Below are positions 11,491-24,720 of a stretch of 64,000 nucleotides of DNA, piece after piece (within the stretch, counting starts at the first letter, position 1; each line of letters starts with the position of its first letter). The stretch covers positions 248,001 through 312,000 of the forward strand of contig JASBNA010000021.1 of the NCBI GenBank assembly GCA_038087015.1. Direction: 5' to 3'. The notes beneath the pieces were generated by a model. It worked only from the letters and a program-made list of their open reading frames with translations. It searched no databases and was not told where the DNA came from. Origin of the DNA: Cerrena zonata (taxonomy: Eukaryota; Basidiomycota; Agaricomycetes; Polyporales; Cerrenaceae). Position numbers and translations under genes: made by a program.

Positions 11491-12614
11491 TTAGCCACCA
11501 TTATGACTAGTTGCGGATCTGTCAAATGCGTTTGGTATCTCCTTAAAGCGCATGATAGAAAGTGGAACAGCAAGAGACGAGGTGTCTTCCCTGGTATCGA
11601 GGCGGAGTAACCGAAACACCCTACATGTCATGGCATTCATAATGACTAAGCCTGTCATCATAGCAATTTCTTGATACTGAAATGAGACAAAAGGCTCAAA
11701 GGGCGCAAAAAACTCCATTGCTAATATGAAAACCTCAATGCCAACCATCGGACTGAGCGTAGTTATTGAGCAAGGATGATGAAATATAGAGTAAATACTC
11801 ACAAAAAATAGAGTTGACCTGTCCTCACGAGCGACTTTAAGACTTGTCCCATATTTCTACCCTTGGATAGGTTGACCAGTCTCTCCTTGAAGCTGATAGC
11901 AGTATCGAGTGCCATGATGCGAGAGGAAATCGAGAGGAAGACTGAGAGGTCGTATACCCCGACAGTGAGGGAAGGGATCGATCCGAGTCTGCTGAGCGAA
12001 GAGATGACGCAAAGGCCACCTGGCTGAGAGGTTGTTCCTGTGTACGAAAAGGGCAGGAGAAACAGACTGATGGAAACTACACCCCATAAGGTACTGAACA
12101 CCACTTTCGCCCTTTTCGAGTCAAAGAATATGCTCTTGACACGAAGAAGAAAAAGCAAGGTGCTGAGGTTGGCTGCCACTGCTCCAAACCAACATTTAGC
12201 CCGCAACATGTCGTTACAATCCTTGAGCGGCACAACTAATATTGAGTAAGCATATCATTCTGGATTACACAGTGATAATACATACCAGCGACTGAGAAAG
12301 CGGAGAATACAGCTAATCCGGTAAATAGCCTGTATATGAATATGGGAGGAATACATATTTGCAAAGTATCCTTCAAAAAAGTCGGAATCATACCGTGATA
12401 GTATGTAGATAATGTCCACGGCTTTGAGGTTGCGATCGGTAAATACGTCAATCTCGCTCTCGAGTGACACCAGAGCATCCCATGTCCAAACCTGATCGTA
12501 ATGCATTAAACGAAACACGTCCTCATCGGAAAGTAGCAGACTTACGGTAACGTTGATACACTGAAGGTATCTCACAATGACAAGATGGCGCGTTTGGTAT
12601 AATGTTAATAACAT
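11491..12614 (-). CDS. Seven-helix membrane protein, family member D
   Basis: Exons, complement: 12546..12614, 12394..12491, 12286..12329, 11803..12235, 11491..11752; 906 nt, 301 residues. The N-terminus is MLLTLYQTRHLVIVRYLQ. Landmarks: VWTWDALVSLESEID, VDIIYILSR, LKDCNDMLRAKCW before helix 3, GGLCVISSLSRLGS before helix 5, GQLYFL and NAMTCRVFRLLR. In sequence and in exon 4 length (433 nt) it is closest to member H, 23 kb away on the same strand (shared SRLGSIPSLTVGV/SRLGSIPSLTIGV and PMVGIE). This suggests the two minus-strand blocks came from duplication of a multi-gene segment. The C-terminal tail is about 35 residues. Confidence 0.85.
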
Positions 12615-13624
12615 GGCTTTGGGGATATTGATGAGAGGGGATAGTCGCAACCTTCATTTGCACGTCCTATATATTGTGGACAATCTACGTCTAGACATGG
12701 GAAGACAGATGTCAGTGGATACTACTTACTACTTGTCGCTAAGAGCATTCGGGTCCGAAATACGACAGAGCAACCCCCCCGTAAGCCTATAGAACATGTG
12801 GTCAGATAGTGCCAGTGAGTAAGTGACAGCCTCAGGAACAACGTGCTGTTGTAAGACGTCATTCGACCCTTTGGAGAAATGACTACGATTGGTACCAGTG
12901 TTGAATATGTGGTCAGAGGAGATCGGATAGTTACGATATGGATTCGTTCGAACAAGTGTGTTTAGGTATGAGGCACCACACTCCACCAAAAGATAGATTC
13001 GTTACTCGGTTGTCCCGGCGTATTTGTAAGGAAACAATAGAGCCAAGCTTGAAATTGATCAAAGGCGGAAGAAGTTTATTCGTCGTCTCTTGGACAATGT
13101 CAGATCTTGTAACGACATAAACCAGGTCGTCATGACGGGGTCACAGGTCGTTTCGACGACACGGCTGTTGGAAGCCATAACGTCCAACCCAGTGATGTAT
13201 AACGGTTAGTCGAAGTTGCAACCGAAAGTAGTCCTGAATCGTGTACGAGTCAGTATCATCAATCCGCTGTGACGTTGCGAAATGATATTGAATGTTATTG
13301 AGCTCACAACCGTTTAGTGATATACCTGTCAGTAGTGAGAAGGTTCTGAGCAGTATCATGCGCACCAACTGGTCTAACATGCGAAAACGGAGTGGAAGGT
13401 GAGAATACTGCATAATGGTAGGAGTCTTTGAGCTTACAACTTTCCGTGGGTATATACTATCTACCTTTCAACTAACGTCAGTGTTAGCCATCGATGGTTT
13501 TATCCAAATGTGCGACAACCTGCAACGAAGGCTTCATTTGCTTCATTTGGAGAATACGAGAGCACGAGAAAGCCGTGCCTAATCATAGGTCATTGGAGAA
13601 ATTAGAAATAGAGGTCAGATGTCA
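12615..13624. other. Intergenic stretch
   Basis: About 1 kb between the start of member D and the end of the dehydrogenase gene. Minus-strand frames at 12729..12989 and 13141..13413 (90 codons) have no matching splice sites. One contains FSLLTGISL, faintly like exon 3 of the membrane family (LLTGITIF), but the similarity is too short to annotate. Confidence 0.35.
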
Positions 13625-15119
13625 CTACGCCGGGAGCTGAAAAATCGAAGCCGGTCGTAGAGGCAGACCAGCCTAAATAACACCCCAAACATCATCAGAA
13701 TATTACAATCACGGAAATCGGAGGCACTAACCTTTTCGTACACCATTTCAATGGCCTTCAAGTTGGCATATGAATCTTCAGCTGAGATCCATGTAACAGG
13801 TTCACGACCCTTCAACTTGGCCACAAATGCTTCCAATTGGAATCGATATCTGCACCATCATGAAACGCGTCATCTGGCGAAGAATGAATGAAGAGTCAAC
13901 GAAGCTTACGAAGTCCACCAGTTCTCCCCCTTCCATTCATTCACTGGACCTGTCTTTACATCCTTAGGGCTATAAACCTTTTCTACGCGTTTCTTCGTCT
14001 TGTCGCCATCCTTTGTGGTGACTTCGATGTAATGGTAGAAGGTCGGAACAACCCAATTATTTACGAAGATTTCGCCCTTCTCTCCAATTATTTTACAATC
14101 CGTCTTGGGCAGTGTACGAGGGATGAAACCGAATCGTGGTGGGACCGACAGGTGAGTTGACACAGAACCAATGATGTCGTTAGGGAACGCTAGCGAGGCA
14201 GTCATGCCGACGTCGACCCGAGAATCCTTCTCGTGGGGTAAGCTAGAAGCAGAGATGACGGACGTAGGCTCGGAAGAAGCTAGAAATCTCAAACAGTTGA
14301 TTGCGTAGTAACCTTGATCCATCATGCTACCCCCGCCTAAGGCGAAATCATAGCGGATGTCGTCAGGCTTGAGGTAAACACCTCGGGGGATAACAAATAT
14401 TTGTTCGATGGACTTGATAGCTCCGATTTCTCCAGATTCCATGATTTGTTTCACACGATGGATCAAAGGATGGAATCTAGAGCACGAAGTTGGAGTGGTT
14501 ATTATAGCATAGAGACATGAGCAACGTAGGATTGGAGGCTGACCTGTAATGTCCCGCTTCTAACAATACCAACCCTTTCTCTTTGGCGAAGTCAAACATC
14601 TTCTTGGTCTCATCTGCGGTGTCCGCAGAGGGCTTTTCGAGCAGTACATGCTTCCCTGCAGCGAGTGCTTTCATGGTCCATTCATAATGAAGTCCGTTAG
14701 GCAGTGGATTGTATATAGCATCAACATTGGGGTCGTCGATTAACTCTGTAACAAACAACGCAGATTGAATGAAAGGAACTGTAGCTCTAGCAAGGGTACT
14801 CACGCTGATATGCATCTGATCCTCCGTATGCTTTCTCAACTCCCCACTTCTTTGCGAATTCCTGCGCCCTGGTCAAACTCCGTGCAGCAACGGCAGCAAC
14901 TATCACCTCCGGATGATTTTTGGCGGGAATTGTGAGAGCCATAGGAGTGATTCTTGCTGCGCTCAAAACCCCAAATCTGATGGGTTCATCTTGGGCAGAA
15001 ATGAGGGTAACAGGGGGGTTCAAGGCCTAACGTGCGATGGTATTAGAGGAATAGTAAACGAAACAGAGGTAAAAGCGCACCGTGTATACACGCTTAAAGA
15101 ACACGAAAATGCTCGTCAT
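13625..15119 (-). CDS. Gfo/Idh/MocA-family NAD(P)-dependent dehydrogenase
   Basis: Six exons, complement: 15081..15119, 14804..15026, 14544..14745, 13910..14476, 13732..13849, 13625..13672; 1197 nt, 398 residues. A short hydrophobic N-terminus (MTSIFVFFKRVYT) precedes the Rossmann domain, where IRFGVLSAARIT is the dinucleotide-binding segment. HVLLEKPSADT holds the EKP motif whose Lys is catalytic in this family. LEAGHYRFHPLIHRVKQ and GGGSMMDQGYYAINCLR are typical of the C-terminal sheet domain. Among relatives it most resembles D-xylose 1-dehydrogenase (NADP) and dimeric dihydrodiol dehydrogenase, which oxidise sugars or trans-diols; the substrate cannot be read from sequence. The last exon encodes only 15 residues (AGLPLRPASIFQLPA). 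All junctions are in phase. It is isolated among unrelated genes and I see no cluster context. Confidence 0.88.
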
Positions 15120-16584
15120 GTTGGATGAGCAACTGCTGAGAAGACACGAGCAAAACTAATTATAAGTAACCTCGGGAAGAGGAGTTAGCAGATATGCAGA
15201 AGCGCTACAAACATTCAAGTGTTTAGGCTTCGGGATCTTGGTGCCAATTGAGCAACGTACTTATGCTGGCTATGTACTGCTTGATACTCAGGGGAGAAAG
15301 GGATCGGACGGGCGTGGTGTCACGTATCCTATGTTTCAAAAGCCCTGTGGGTATAGGCTCGGTGAGGCGGTGAAACTGGCCGACCTTTCTCATGCACCAA
15401 GCAAAATGATGTCACATCCTTTGCAATATGGAGACATTGTCAAAAACTGGGCATAAAGGCGACCTTTCGAAATATTATGGTCGAGTGGACTACACCGTGA
15501 CTTAAAATCATGATCGTGCTTATAGCGACTTGAGCTCGAAAAAGTGTTTGTAAATAAGATGGAGGCTGGATGGAACTGAGAAATTAATAAGGAATGAGTA
15601 AACACAAGAAATTTGCGGAATGATTCAAACCGTATCTATAGATGAAACAATATTGCATCGAGCTTGTGGTCAGCATTCCGAGTGAATGACTCGCGAGAGT
15701 AGGTACAAGCCTGCCATTGAGTGGGTCAAGGTGGCAAGCGTCTATTACTCGACTTAAATTATTGATGACTAATTGACTCAAGTAATATCTCAATCTATAG
15801 TATAGTAAACTTATATATATATATATAGAACTTATATGTCATACGCTAGGTGTATATTCTATAGATTAATGATGGCAGACAAGTAAGTTCGTAAGTCTAG
15901 TAATATGTATTCAAACAAATGCAATGGGTTACAGTAAGTGATATCTTGAGGTGGTGACGTCACATCATCCCGGAAGGTCCCGGAATGGATGCCCAACAGA
16001 ATCAACGCCGGGCATGTTGACTACTGAAAGTAACAGAGAAGCTTCATATTTTCTACTGATCGGAGCATTGTAGAATGTCCATTTTCTGACTGCCTGAGTG
16101 AGGCGATAGAAATCATTAGTGGCATAGGGAACAGCCTAATCATCGAGGGCGATGTCATAGGGTCCTAGGCACTACAGAAACGTACGTATTCGTTGTGTAT
16201 TCTGGGGACAAACTTGACTGGTTCAGATATGCGGTAGAGAAATGTACACCATATCAAGGCTTGGGAAGTCTAAGATTTCTGCCTGTAGCCTGTAACCTGA
16301 AACTGTGGACATGGATGGATTCGAGGAAAACTTGAGATCAAGAAGGCAACTACGTCCTTCCTTCCGACGTTCGCTCGGTATGCACGTGGCTAAACGATCC
16401 GGCCAATATTACTCGGATATTACTCAGAAAGTCCTGCCCATCCCGCCTAAACGCTTGCTGCAACTGACGACGACAAGGAGGAGCTCGACTTGATCGACTC
16501 ATGTTCCTGTCTCTTCAAAATCTTAGTACCTGGCCCATTTTGTACCAATAACGATTACTGACCTTTGACACGACCCCTATTACG
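15120..16584. other. Intergenic stretch upstream of the transcription factor
   Basis: About 1.5 kb holding the divergent promoters of the dehydrogenase (minus) and the zinc-finger regulator (plus). A short (TA)n run lies at about 15812-15827. A 62-codon plus-strand frame at 16305..16493, rich in Arg and Ser, could be leader sequence of the regulator, but nothing shows that it is translated. Confidence 0.4.
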
Positions 16585-19362
16585 ATGTCTAATGCAGAAG
16601 AGCATGCCTCGCTCGAAACAAATCCCTCTGTTAGTTTCAATACCGACGGGATCGAGCTGACGAAAGACGGAAACATATCTCGAATGCGATCGCATAAAGG
16701 AAACACACCATCACTGCCGCAGAACAAGTTCTGCCCGATGTGCCCTGCCAAGTTTACAAGAACGACGCACCTAAATCGCCATCTGCGAACTCGTACGTAC
16801 GCCATTCAAGTGTGGGTGAGGATAGTGATAAACTGAGCAACCTCCCCATGGTGGGTGTTAGATAGCAATGAACGGACGCACGAGTGCGATGTAAGTCACG
16901 CATCCCGCCCCACTTTCTATTCCGAATCAATCTAACTTCTTGCTACTAGAAATGTCATGCACAGTTTACTCGAAGTGATCTGCTTTCCAGACACAAAAGA
17001 AGCTGCGGAGATTCGTCTGTACCCACTCCTTTGATCACCGATCACAGCATGATGGCTAACCGGACTCTAATCATAGGCCCAATACACATCGGTCTCGCAG
17101 AAAATCATGTCAAGCATGTGCAGATTCGAAAATCAAATGCGACCAACAGCAGCCATGTGCCAAATGCAAGGCTCGCAACCGTGAATGCGTGTACCGCATT
17201 TCAACAGGACCAAAGTCTTCCAGCGGTCGGTCCTCACGAAAGAAAAAGGGCGAGTCGAGCACTTCCGCTAAAAGCAGGAAGAATGAAGGTTCTAGCTCCC
17301 AGTCACCTGCCATCGCTGTATCTCGAAGTGATTCCACATCTACATCTGATCTATCGGCGCCGTTGGATGCTCAACCCTCTTCTTCTGGGCCATCGATCCC
17401 GTCTGTCCATGACTCAAAATCGCAGAGCCCCCCTATCCTTCCTCCTTTAACAGAAGAGAACTTCTCAGTAGCCTCATCGTCTTATGCCTCGTCCTCAGCC
17501 GCTTCGAATTATTCCACCGAGGTTGAAGGCACCCACCACTCATTTGCTCAAGATGCGTTCGAAGTCCAAAACCAGCTCAACGCTCTCTTCTCAAACGAGA
17601 TGTTTGACAAATTCTTCAACAGCGTTATGGCACCGGACTCTAGCAGCAGTTCTGGTATTGTCCATAATACTTCCAACGCCCGTGATGAATTTGCCAATGG
17701 GTCGTATGCTCCAGACCACAACTTCCCCTGGGTAACAGCTGACGAGGAATCGCAGCCGTTTATGGCTGCGATGCACTCTTACGAATTTGATCCATATCTT
17801 GCTATGCAAGGCGGCATGATGGAACCTCCCCAAGGCTCGATGCCGATAAACGCAAATATACCCGTTGGTCAGTCCTCAACATTGCCCAAAAGCAGCACTC
17901 CGCAACCAGCCGAATTACAATACTATCGTGCGTATACATTTTCTTATGACTCGTTGCTATTAATGTACAATCACAGTTCACATGTTCTATACGAGGTTCC
18001 TTGAACAAATGCCAATGATCCATCTCCCCACTTTCAACCCGGATGCGAAACCACAAATACTCATTTCCGCCATGCAAGCATGTGGAGCTTTATATGTCAA
18101 GTCGCAATCTGCTATCAACTTTGTCGCTTCGACGTTGGCTTCTACAAGAGATGAAGTAGTTGCAGCGTTTGTGAGTACTTAACCTGTCAATTAAGATCCA
18201 TGATTGATGTTGTTCGTTATGTAGTCGAAACGGCCGACAACGCTAACCGAGCAGATCCATCTTGTGCTTGCAGTCTGTCTCCTTCAAACGATAGGGCTAT
18301 TTCACGAGCGCCCAGAAGAACGGGCGCAGTCAAATATGTATCATGCTATGCTTGTCATGGTCAGTAAACTATTTCCGGCTGTAGAATATACTGATGCCCT
18401 TTTATATCTAGATGATCAGGCAAAGTGGCATGCTCGAAGCCAGCTTCAACTGGGAACCATTACCCCTGACGGATCAAGCAGCCAGCGAAGCCGCGTGGCG
18501 TGACTGGGTTTGCTACGAGACTGCTAAGCGGTAGGTTTTATTGAAACGCATTTTGTGCATAAATACTGACTGTGCAAATCATAGGGCGCTGTCATTAACA
18601 TTTCTGCACGATTGCTGTCATTGCATCTTCTTTACCCTTCGGCCAACCTTCTTCCCGAACGAGTTCAATCTTCGACTTCCTTGCGAGGATTTATTATGGA
18701 AAGCGACGACATACGAAGAATGGCATATTGCTCTCCTCAAACCGTCACCGTACGGCTGTGCTCGAGATCGCCTACGTGGGGTACTCCCACTCCAGAATGC
18801 GCTCTCAACTCTATCTGAAATGCCCACCTCACCCAAACCTGTCCTCATTCTCAACCCATTCTCACAGTTCGTTATTATTCATGTCATCCTTCGCAAGCTT
18901 TTCGAGGATTGCCTCGACAGGGATCCTGTCCAAGACAGACCCTCGAATGATGACTTTACGAACGTCAACCCTACCATCCAGTTCATGCTTCATAATTGGC
19001 TTCAGAGTTGGTTCCAGTCCCCTGAGACACCTCGACCATCAAAACTCGCCGAACCTCCGTTCTTCCATGACGGTCTACCTTTCTACTGGATCGCTCAGGT
19101 TCTCTTGTTGGCGTATCAGGAAGGTCTTCCTCCGTTCGTCGCGGAGACACCTGGAATGAAGATTACGAGTGAGGCGAAGTTTAGTTTGATGAAGGAATGG
19201 TTCAAACACATTCGAGGCTTCTTGAGGAGTGGGGAGCAAGGACCGACGTTGTTCTGGGATGAGTTGATGAAGATTCGAATGCGGAATTGGCAGGCCGCTC
19301 AGGCGGATGGTAGTGGGGCTCGGGATGATACAGGTCTTCTGGGATTCTTTTTGAAGCAGTAG
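16585..19362 (+). CDS. Transcription factor with two C2H2-type fingers and a Zn2Cys6 cluster
   Basis: Eight exons: 16585..16792, 16862..16890, 16950..17014, 17077..17927, 17977..18170, 18225..18359, 18412..18530, 18585..19362; 2379 nt, 792 residues. Finger 1 uses C50, C53, H66, H70. Finger 2 uses C78, C81, H94 and ends in C98 (C2HC form). A basic stretch HRSRRKS then leads into a fungal Zn2Cys6 cluster with C112, C115, C122, C128, C131 and C138 at the standard spacing. A Ser/Thr-rich linker (about 145-340) follows, then a helical region beginning FLEQMPMIHLPTFNP and including EAAWRDWVCYETAKR, matching the fungal-specific transcription factor domain. It acts in the nucleus as a sequence-specific regulator; targets are unknown. 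The tiny exons 2 and 3 split the second finger, so misannotation is likely. The intron before the Zn2Cys6 exon has a weak donor (GTCTGT), forced by phase. Confidence 0.88.
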
Positions 19363-20326
19363 ATAAGTTTGTGATTGTATCCATTTACCTCGATTGATTC
19401 GCCCAGTAGTGACATGATAACTAGTGACAGTGCACCGGTTGATGGATGAAGAGGCACCAGTAAGCTCGATCACGGTTGTTACATGTTCATCCTCTATTCC
19501 TTCACTGAACGTTAAACGTTATATGCTCTTATAATTCTCACGGAGCTCAAAGCAGGCGTAATGTTATATTGTATTCCATTCTCCTTGTCAACTTTACAGA
19601 TTGAGTGGTAAAGGCAATATTGCTCGCCGATATGCCTTATCCTTTTTTTGAGCGGTAGGTTTACCCGACAGCTGTTCTGAATGTTACTATTACGATTCAT
19701 AACACATGCACCATGCATCATGACTCACCTCTACATCCGTTCCGCGGTCTTACCTTGACTATTTTCTCCGGGCCCATAGAGTTTGTTTTCACCAGAGCAC
19801 AACGAACGGCTATCACCTATGGCCGGAGCCGCGTAATGGACGGTTCCGAGCAATGCGCGTTCATCATACGCACAAACGATATTGGACGGTCTCAATATGG
19901 AATGTCTTGTACTCTTTGACACGGCGTCATAGGTCCATTCATCTTATCTCTTCGTCGGAAGACTTCATCCAATAGAAGTGGTACTTGTAACAGGTCAGCA
20001 GTTGATTTACATTATGTTGAGATTCTTTTCCGTTCATGTGTAGCGCTCTATAGGTCATGATTAGTGGTGTGAGTGCATCTACCAACGGGAAGCTCCATAT
20101 ATACGAACAGAGTCGAGGGTCTTATAATGGTATGGTATGTGAATGGTTGTGGCGGTGCAGGAATGTTTCAGGTGTTAATAAGTTCGATTCCAGGCACGTT
20201 CAGTTTGCAAGTGTATACGACACGACGTCAAACGTTAACTTCTTCCAATCGACCTCAGTATCTATATATGTGACATGGAATCTATGCACTGAGCTCTCTC
20301 GCCCCTACATCTGTCCCCATTCAGTA
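19363..20326. other. Intergenic stretch
   Basis: About 1 kb between the end of the regulator and membrane family member E, on the same strand. Only short frames under 70 codons and no motif; presumably the 3' region of the former and the promoter of the latter. Confidence 0.4.
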
Positions 20327-21570
20327 ATGTCTCTGCAAAACCTAACTTTTGATGCAATGCAGCGTGTATTGAACGCTAGATATTTCTATATTGCTATAAC
20401 GAGCGTAAGTCAGCTTCATCGTTGCAGATGTGGTCTGCCTCACTCTAACCTTTGGATAGGCGTGGGTATGGGACGCCTTGGTTATCTCCCAAAACGCACT
20501 GCAAGTCTTCGCTGGGCGGCGGATTGCTCTATCGGATATAGCATACTTCCTATCACGGTATGTCATTATATGACACAAACATGTTATGAACCTGAAAAAT
20601 ATCTAGATTATTCGCCGCTATTGCAGTCCTAACCAATTTCGCGATCCTAGGTACACGTTCTACTTTTGACTTATATTTTTGATACTAAAATCTCGACTAA
20701 TCTTTACTATGTAGTCACGCGATTACATGACTGCAACATGGGGCTACATGTGGTCTGCTGGTCTGCAGTGCTGGCGATTTGCTTCAGCATGTTGCTGATC
20801 CTCATCTGTGTAAATGGGATTTTCTTCAAGTCCCGAATGGCGCAATCGCTTTTTAGTTTACTATGGGTCATTGCCTCATTAAGTATATTCTCCACGCCAT
20901 TCGCGTTTGCAGTGACGCAGATGGAACCAATGGGCCACTGTGCACTAACGCAAGTTGAGAAGCTGGGCCTGGCCGGGCCTGCCACTGTTGCTATTTTTGA
21001 AATGGTTCTATTTGTATCGGTATCATGTCGAGTGGTATCTCGCTGTACAGCGGGTGTACAACAAATACCATTCAGCACCTCACATATGCGCAGAATATGG
21101 AAGGCTCTGTGGGAAACAGGACAATTGTATTTTCTGTAAGTGTTTTCCTGAAGCCAGAAGATATGAGACTGACGTCATATTACAGCCCTTTACTCATCGT
21201 GAAGATTGGCCTGCTGATAGTCATGACCTCCGTTTCAAAGGAGACAATCGTATTAGTACAGTATCAAGGTATCCTCATACTCGCAGATGGCGTGCTTCTA
21301 AATATCATGGCATGTCGTGTCTATCACTCGCTCACCGCTGGCGTTCTCCAACGAAGCTCAGAGGTCTCCACGCAGTTATCGAGCATCAATTTCAGGAGAG
21401 GATCTATAGATAGTCATATGCTAGGAGGAACAGATAATGGCGGTCTCTCCGGTGTCTTTACCATACAGGTGCGCCGGCCTGTCAAGCGATACTGCATCTT
21501 CAAGCTCAAGTCTAACACTCTAATCATCATAGAATACGAAGCATGTATCCCCCCCTTTCTTTCTGGATGA
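20327..21570 (+). CDS. Seven-helix membrane protein, family member E
   Basis: Exons: 20327..20404, 20460..20557, 20607..20650, 20715..21135, 21186..21570; 1026 nt, 341 residues. It is the first member on the plus strand. Landmarks: MSLQNLTFDAMQRVLNARY at the N-terminus, AWVWDALVI, AYFLSR, HDCNMGLHVVCW, GHCALTQVEK, GQLYFL and NIMACRVYHSL. Exon 4 is the shortest in the set (421 nt), with residues missing in the loop after helix 5. The tail after the last helix is unusually long, about 85 residues. Its end (KRYCIFKLKSNTLIIIEYEACIP) contains a hydrophobic run that may be read-through into non-coding sequence, or a further exon may exist. The C-terminal 40 or so residues are therefore uncertain. 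Confidence 0.75.
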
Positions 21571-22213
21571 TGTCTATGTCTCCGCGTGTGAGCAAGACAT
21601 GCACCATACATCGTTTTTCCAAGACTAGTTTGTCGCTGGAAATCTGATTCACGTACGACAATAGCCTATTGGATAGACAGAAGTAATTGGTGTAATGAAA
21701 CCCCGCTTTGTATGAGTAATTCTACATTCTCACCCCATTATTATCCTTTGATCTTTGATCTGAATGAGAGGAGGAAAGCTTTTCCATGAGTCCTTTACCA
21801 ACTTCGGGCATGGTGGTATTTATTTTCGACCGTGCTTGTCAGACAAGGTTCAGTCCGGAGACCCCATCGGAACTCTTTTCCTGCTTCTGAGTTCTATCAG
21901 CAGACCTGTGAATGAAATAATCGTATCCGTCTTTATTCGGGTAACACGAAGCGCCGTGGCGTGGCACTTTCAGGTCTTGGCTTTTTTACCTTTGACCATC
22001 ATCTGCAGCTCAACTATACCGGCACTTCGAAATGTTTGACCAGTTTTTCCGAACTTCATTTGCACCACATGAGTCTCCATTGCTACGCCGAAAACCTCGC
22101 CGGTCAAGAGCTGTCTCCATCTTCCGTAGACAGGTCGATGATTCCCTAAACTTGAAGATGCAGAATATATATGTATCTAGAGCTGTAATCAGTCAAATGC
22201 TTACTGCCCATCA
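21571..22213. other. Spacer between family members E and F
   Basis: About 640 nt. Plus-strand frames at 21764..22039 and 21961..22149 lack family motifs and consistent splice sites. I assign it only promoter and 3' roles. Confidence 0.4.
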
Positions 22214-23334
22214 ATGTCATCAGAATACTTGACTCTCGATGAAACCCAAAATCTCTTAATCACGCGATATCTTCACTTCATCACTATCAGCGTAAGTCTG
22301 AGCTTCGTCATCATGGTTTTACTCGTGCAGAAACTTCATTCCAGGCCTGGACATGGGATGCATTGATATCGCTCGGCGACGAGATTGATATATTCTCTGG
22401 TCGTTGCATAGTACTCGTTGACCTTGTGTACTTATCTTCACGGTAAGAAATAACCCTATCTAGTCCCCATCATGAACTAACATGAAAACTAGGATATTAA
22501 CAGGAATGACAATATTTGTAGCTCTTCTTGCTGTCGGTAAGGATTGCGCACTACCAGCCAATTCTGTTAATCTCAAACTCATTTGTAGCCATTCCAGTCA
22601 ACGATTGCGAGACCATGGTTCGCGTCGTTTGTTGGTGCGGGTCCGTAACGACTTGTCTCAGCACGTTACTGTTTTTGCTTCGAGCGCACAGCGTTTTCTT
22701 CAATTCATCACCAGTAAAAATCTTTCTCACCATCTTGTGGTCTTGCGCCTCCCTCAGTATCATTCTGACAATCCCTTCCTCGATCTCTGGAATCCGAGCA
22801 CAGCCTATTGGTCTATGCAATGTCGCAAGGATAGACAAAGCTGCGACGGTCCCTTCAATAACTGTTGCTATCTTTGATCTCACCATATACATCATGATTT
22901 CGTATCGTATGTTGCCATCGCCCTCTTGTCGTACCAAAGGACGATGGAATACAGTGAAGGCGTTCTTTACTGGCTCTACACTCGCCCCTGTATCGAGAGC
23001 CCTTTTGCGCACGGGTCAGATTTACTTATTGTATGCTGATTTAATTTGCGTCTGCTTTGTTATTACTGACTATATTTACAGCCCAATGGCGGGCATATTT
23101 TCTTGTATGTTGGTCATCGAGTTTTCCAATTCCCTAAAGTCGTCCATTTTGGTCCAATATAGGGCAGTCGTTCTCCTCGAAGGTGGTGTGTTCCTGAATG
23201 CCATGTCGTGTCGAGTATTTCGTCTACTTCGCCGTGAGGGCCTGCCGGATGATTCAGGACTTTCCCTGCGACTATCAAATATCCAATTTCATCAAATCCT
23301 CATCTCGAATACCATTATGGGGCAAGCTACATGA
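22214..23334 (+). CDS. Seven-helix membrane protein, family member F
   Basis: Exons: 22214..22291, 22345..22442, 22493..22536, 22589..23030, 23082..23334; 915 nt, 304 residues. Landmarks: AWTWDALISLGDEID, LVYLSSR, VNDCETMVRVVCWCG, IGLCNVARIDKA, GQIYLL, PMAGIF and NAMSCRVFRLLRR. Exon 4 is 442 nt, the longest of the set, with extra residues in the loop after helix 5. Intron 4 is 51 nt, a multiple of three, and contains no stop codon. Its retention would insert 17 residues between helices 5 and 6 without breaking frame. The decayed copy near 47.3 kb is closest to this member in the CLSTLLF region. Confidence 0.83.
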
Positions 23335-24720
23335 TTTCAGACGGAGAGAGGAGTGTATGACAGAATAGAGTGTTAGCATGTGGTTCTTGACCTGTAAATT
23401 CTTTGTGTCTAAATCATCTTGATTGTAACTTTGCCTTGCCCTCGCAGGAGGCGCACCCTACGCTATGATCGTAGCATCTCATTGCACTCTCGGTTGTACT
23501 CACCCTCAATCGTGATTTTTTGCGGTAGACCGAACTTATTACGAGTGCGGATATCGTGTACCCAAACCTCCTGCTGTGATATGATAGGCTAGCAATCAGG
23601 TGAGGACTGGTAAACCACCCGAAACTTAACGGGGACCCCACCATTTTTCTTTATTATGGACTGATTTCTCAGCTCCGCACTGCGCCCATGTACCCTACAA
23701 CGCGAATCTATTCGAGATTTGCTCATGTCTCAATCCTTCTTCCCCCATTCCGTTTGAGTTTTTTTTGTATAGTGAGCAGTGACAGGTGCCACACATTACC
23801 GATTCTTCCGTCGGAGTAGGTGTTCACCGGTTGAGCGTTAGTGTTAGTGGTGAGTAACCTCCACTTTGTACTCCGTAGAAACTGATGCAATATCTGCATT
23901 GGGAAAGGGATGGAGAGCATTTTTCCGCTCTATCTATATGCGAATCACGTTCTCGAGAAGATGGACGATTCGAGTATTTTTCAGTACGTTCTATCCCAGA
24001 CAGAAGCTACGTTGAAGTAGAGAAGTGTCTCGAAAGTTGGGTTAGGCCGGTAGGAACATCTGCAATGACGAGAACGCGTATTGCTTCAGAAGACGTATGA
24101 TCCAGACCAATAAACATCACTACCCCCTCTCGAATAAGCTCAAAGTTAAGTCCGGTAGGGTGAAGGTTCACTTCCATTCAACACCACCACTCTGGGTGCG
24201 ACTCCGACAACTCAACTGGTAGCCGCTGTCTTGGAGTCCAACACATTACCCAGTCACGGACGTCGGAGAGAATGGTGGAAGAGTATGAAGGTGACGTGAG
24301 ATGGAGAGCATGTGATGAAGAAAAATATGTTTGAAGTCTCTATTGATTAGAAAAACCCCACGGCTTTAGTAGGTACTGTGGGTATGAGACGCACTTATAT
24401 TAATACTAACCCTTGCCAGCTCTACAGAGCTTTCATTACAATACCTGGCCGTTCCGAGTCAGCGCTCGCTCACCGTTGAGATGGCTCGGGCTTGAAATGA
24501 TCTCCTTCCCAGTTTGGGTACTGAATCAGACTTTCTTGTTGATCCTTCATTCTCTTCCATAGCCCACGACAACTACGAGTTCAAGTATGTTATAGCAACT
24601 TGTAACGCTCGATTTAGACGACACTAATTCATCGGAGCTGGAATCTTCACGAATGCACCTAGGGACATTTGACAAGTGGGTGTACTATTCACATGGACCG
24701 CCCGGTGAGGGCATATGATC
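23335..24720. other. Intergenic stretch
   Basis: About 1.4 kb with only short frames of 60-77 codons and no motifs. It ends at the 8-bp direct repeat that borders the short transposon at 24721. Confidence 0.4.

Noticed and set aside
13141..13413. Relic of the membrane family suggested by FSLLTGISL
   Set aside because: Only a few residues match exon 3 and no flanking exon remnants are present.
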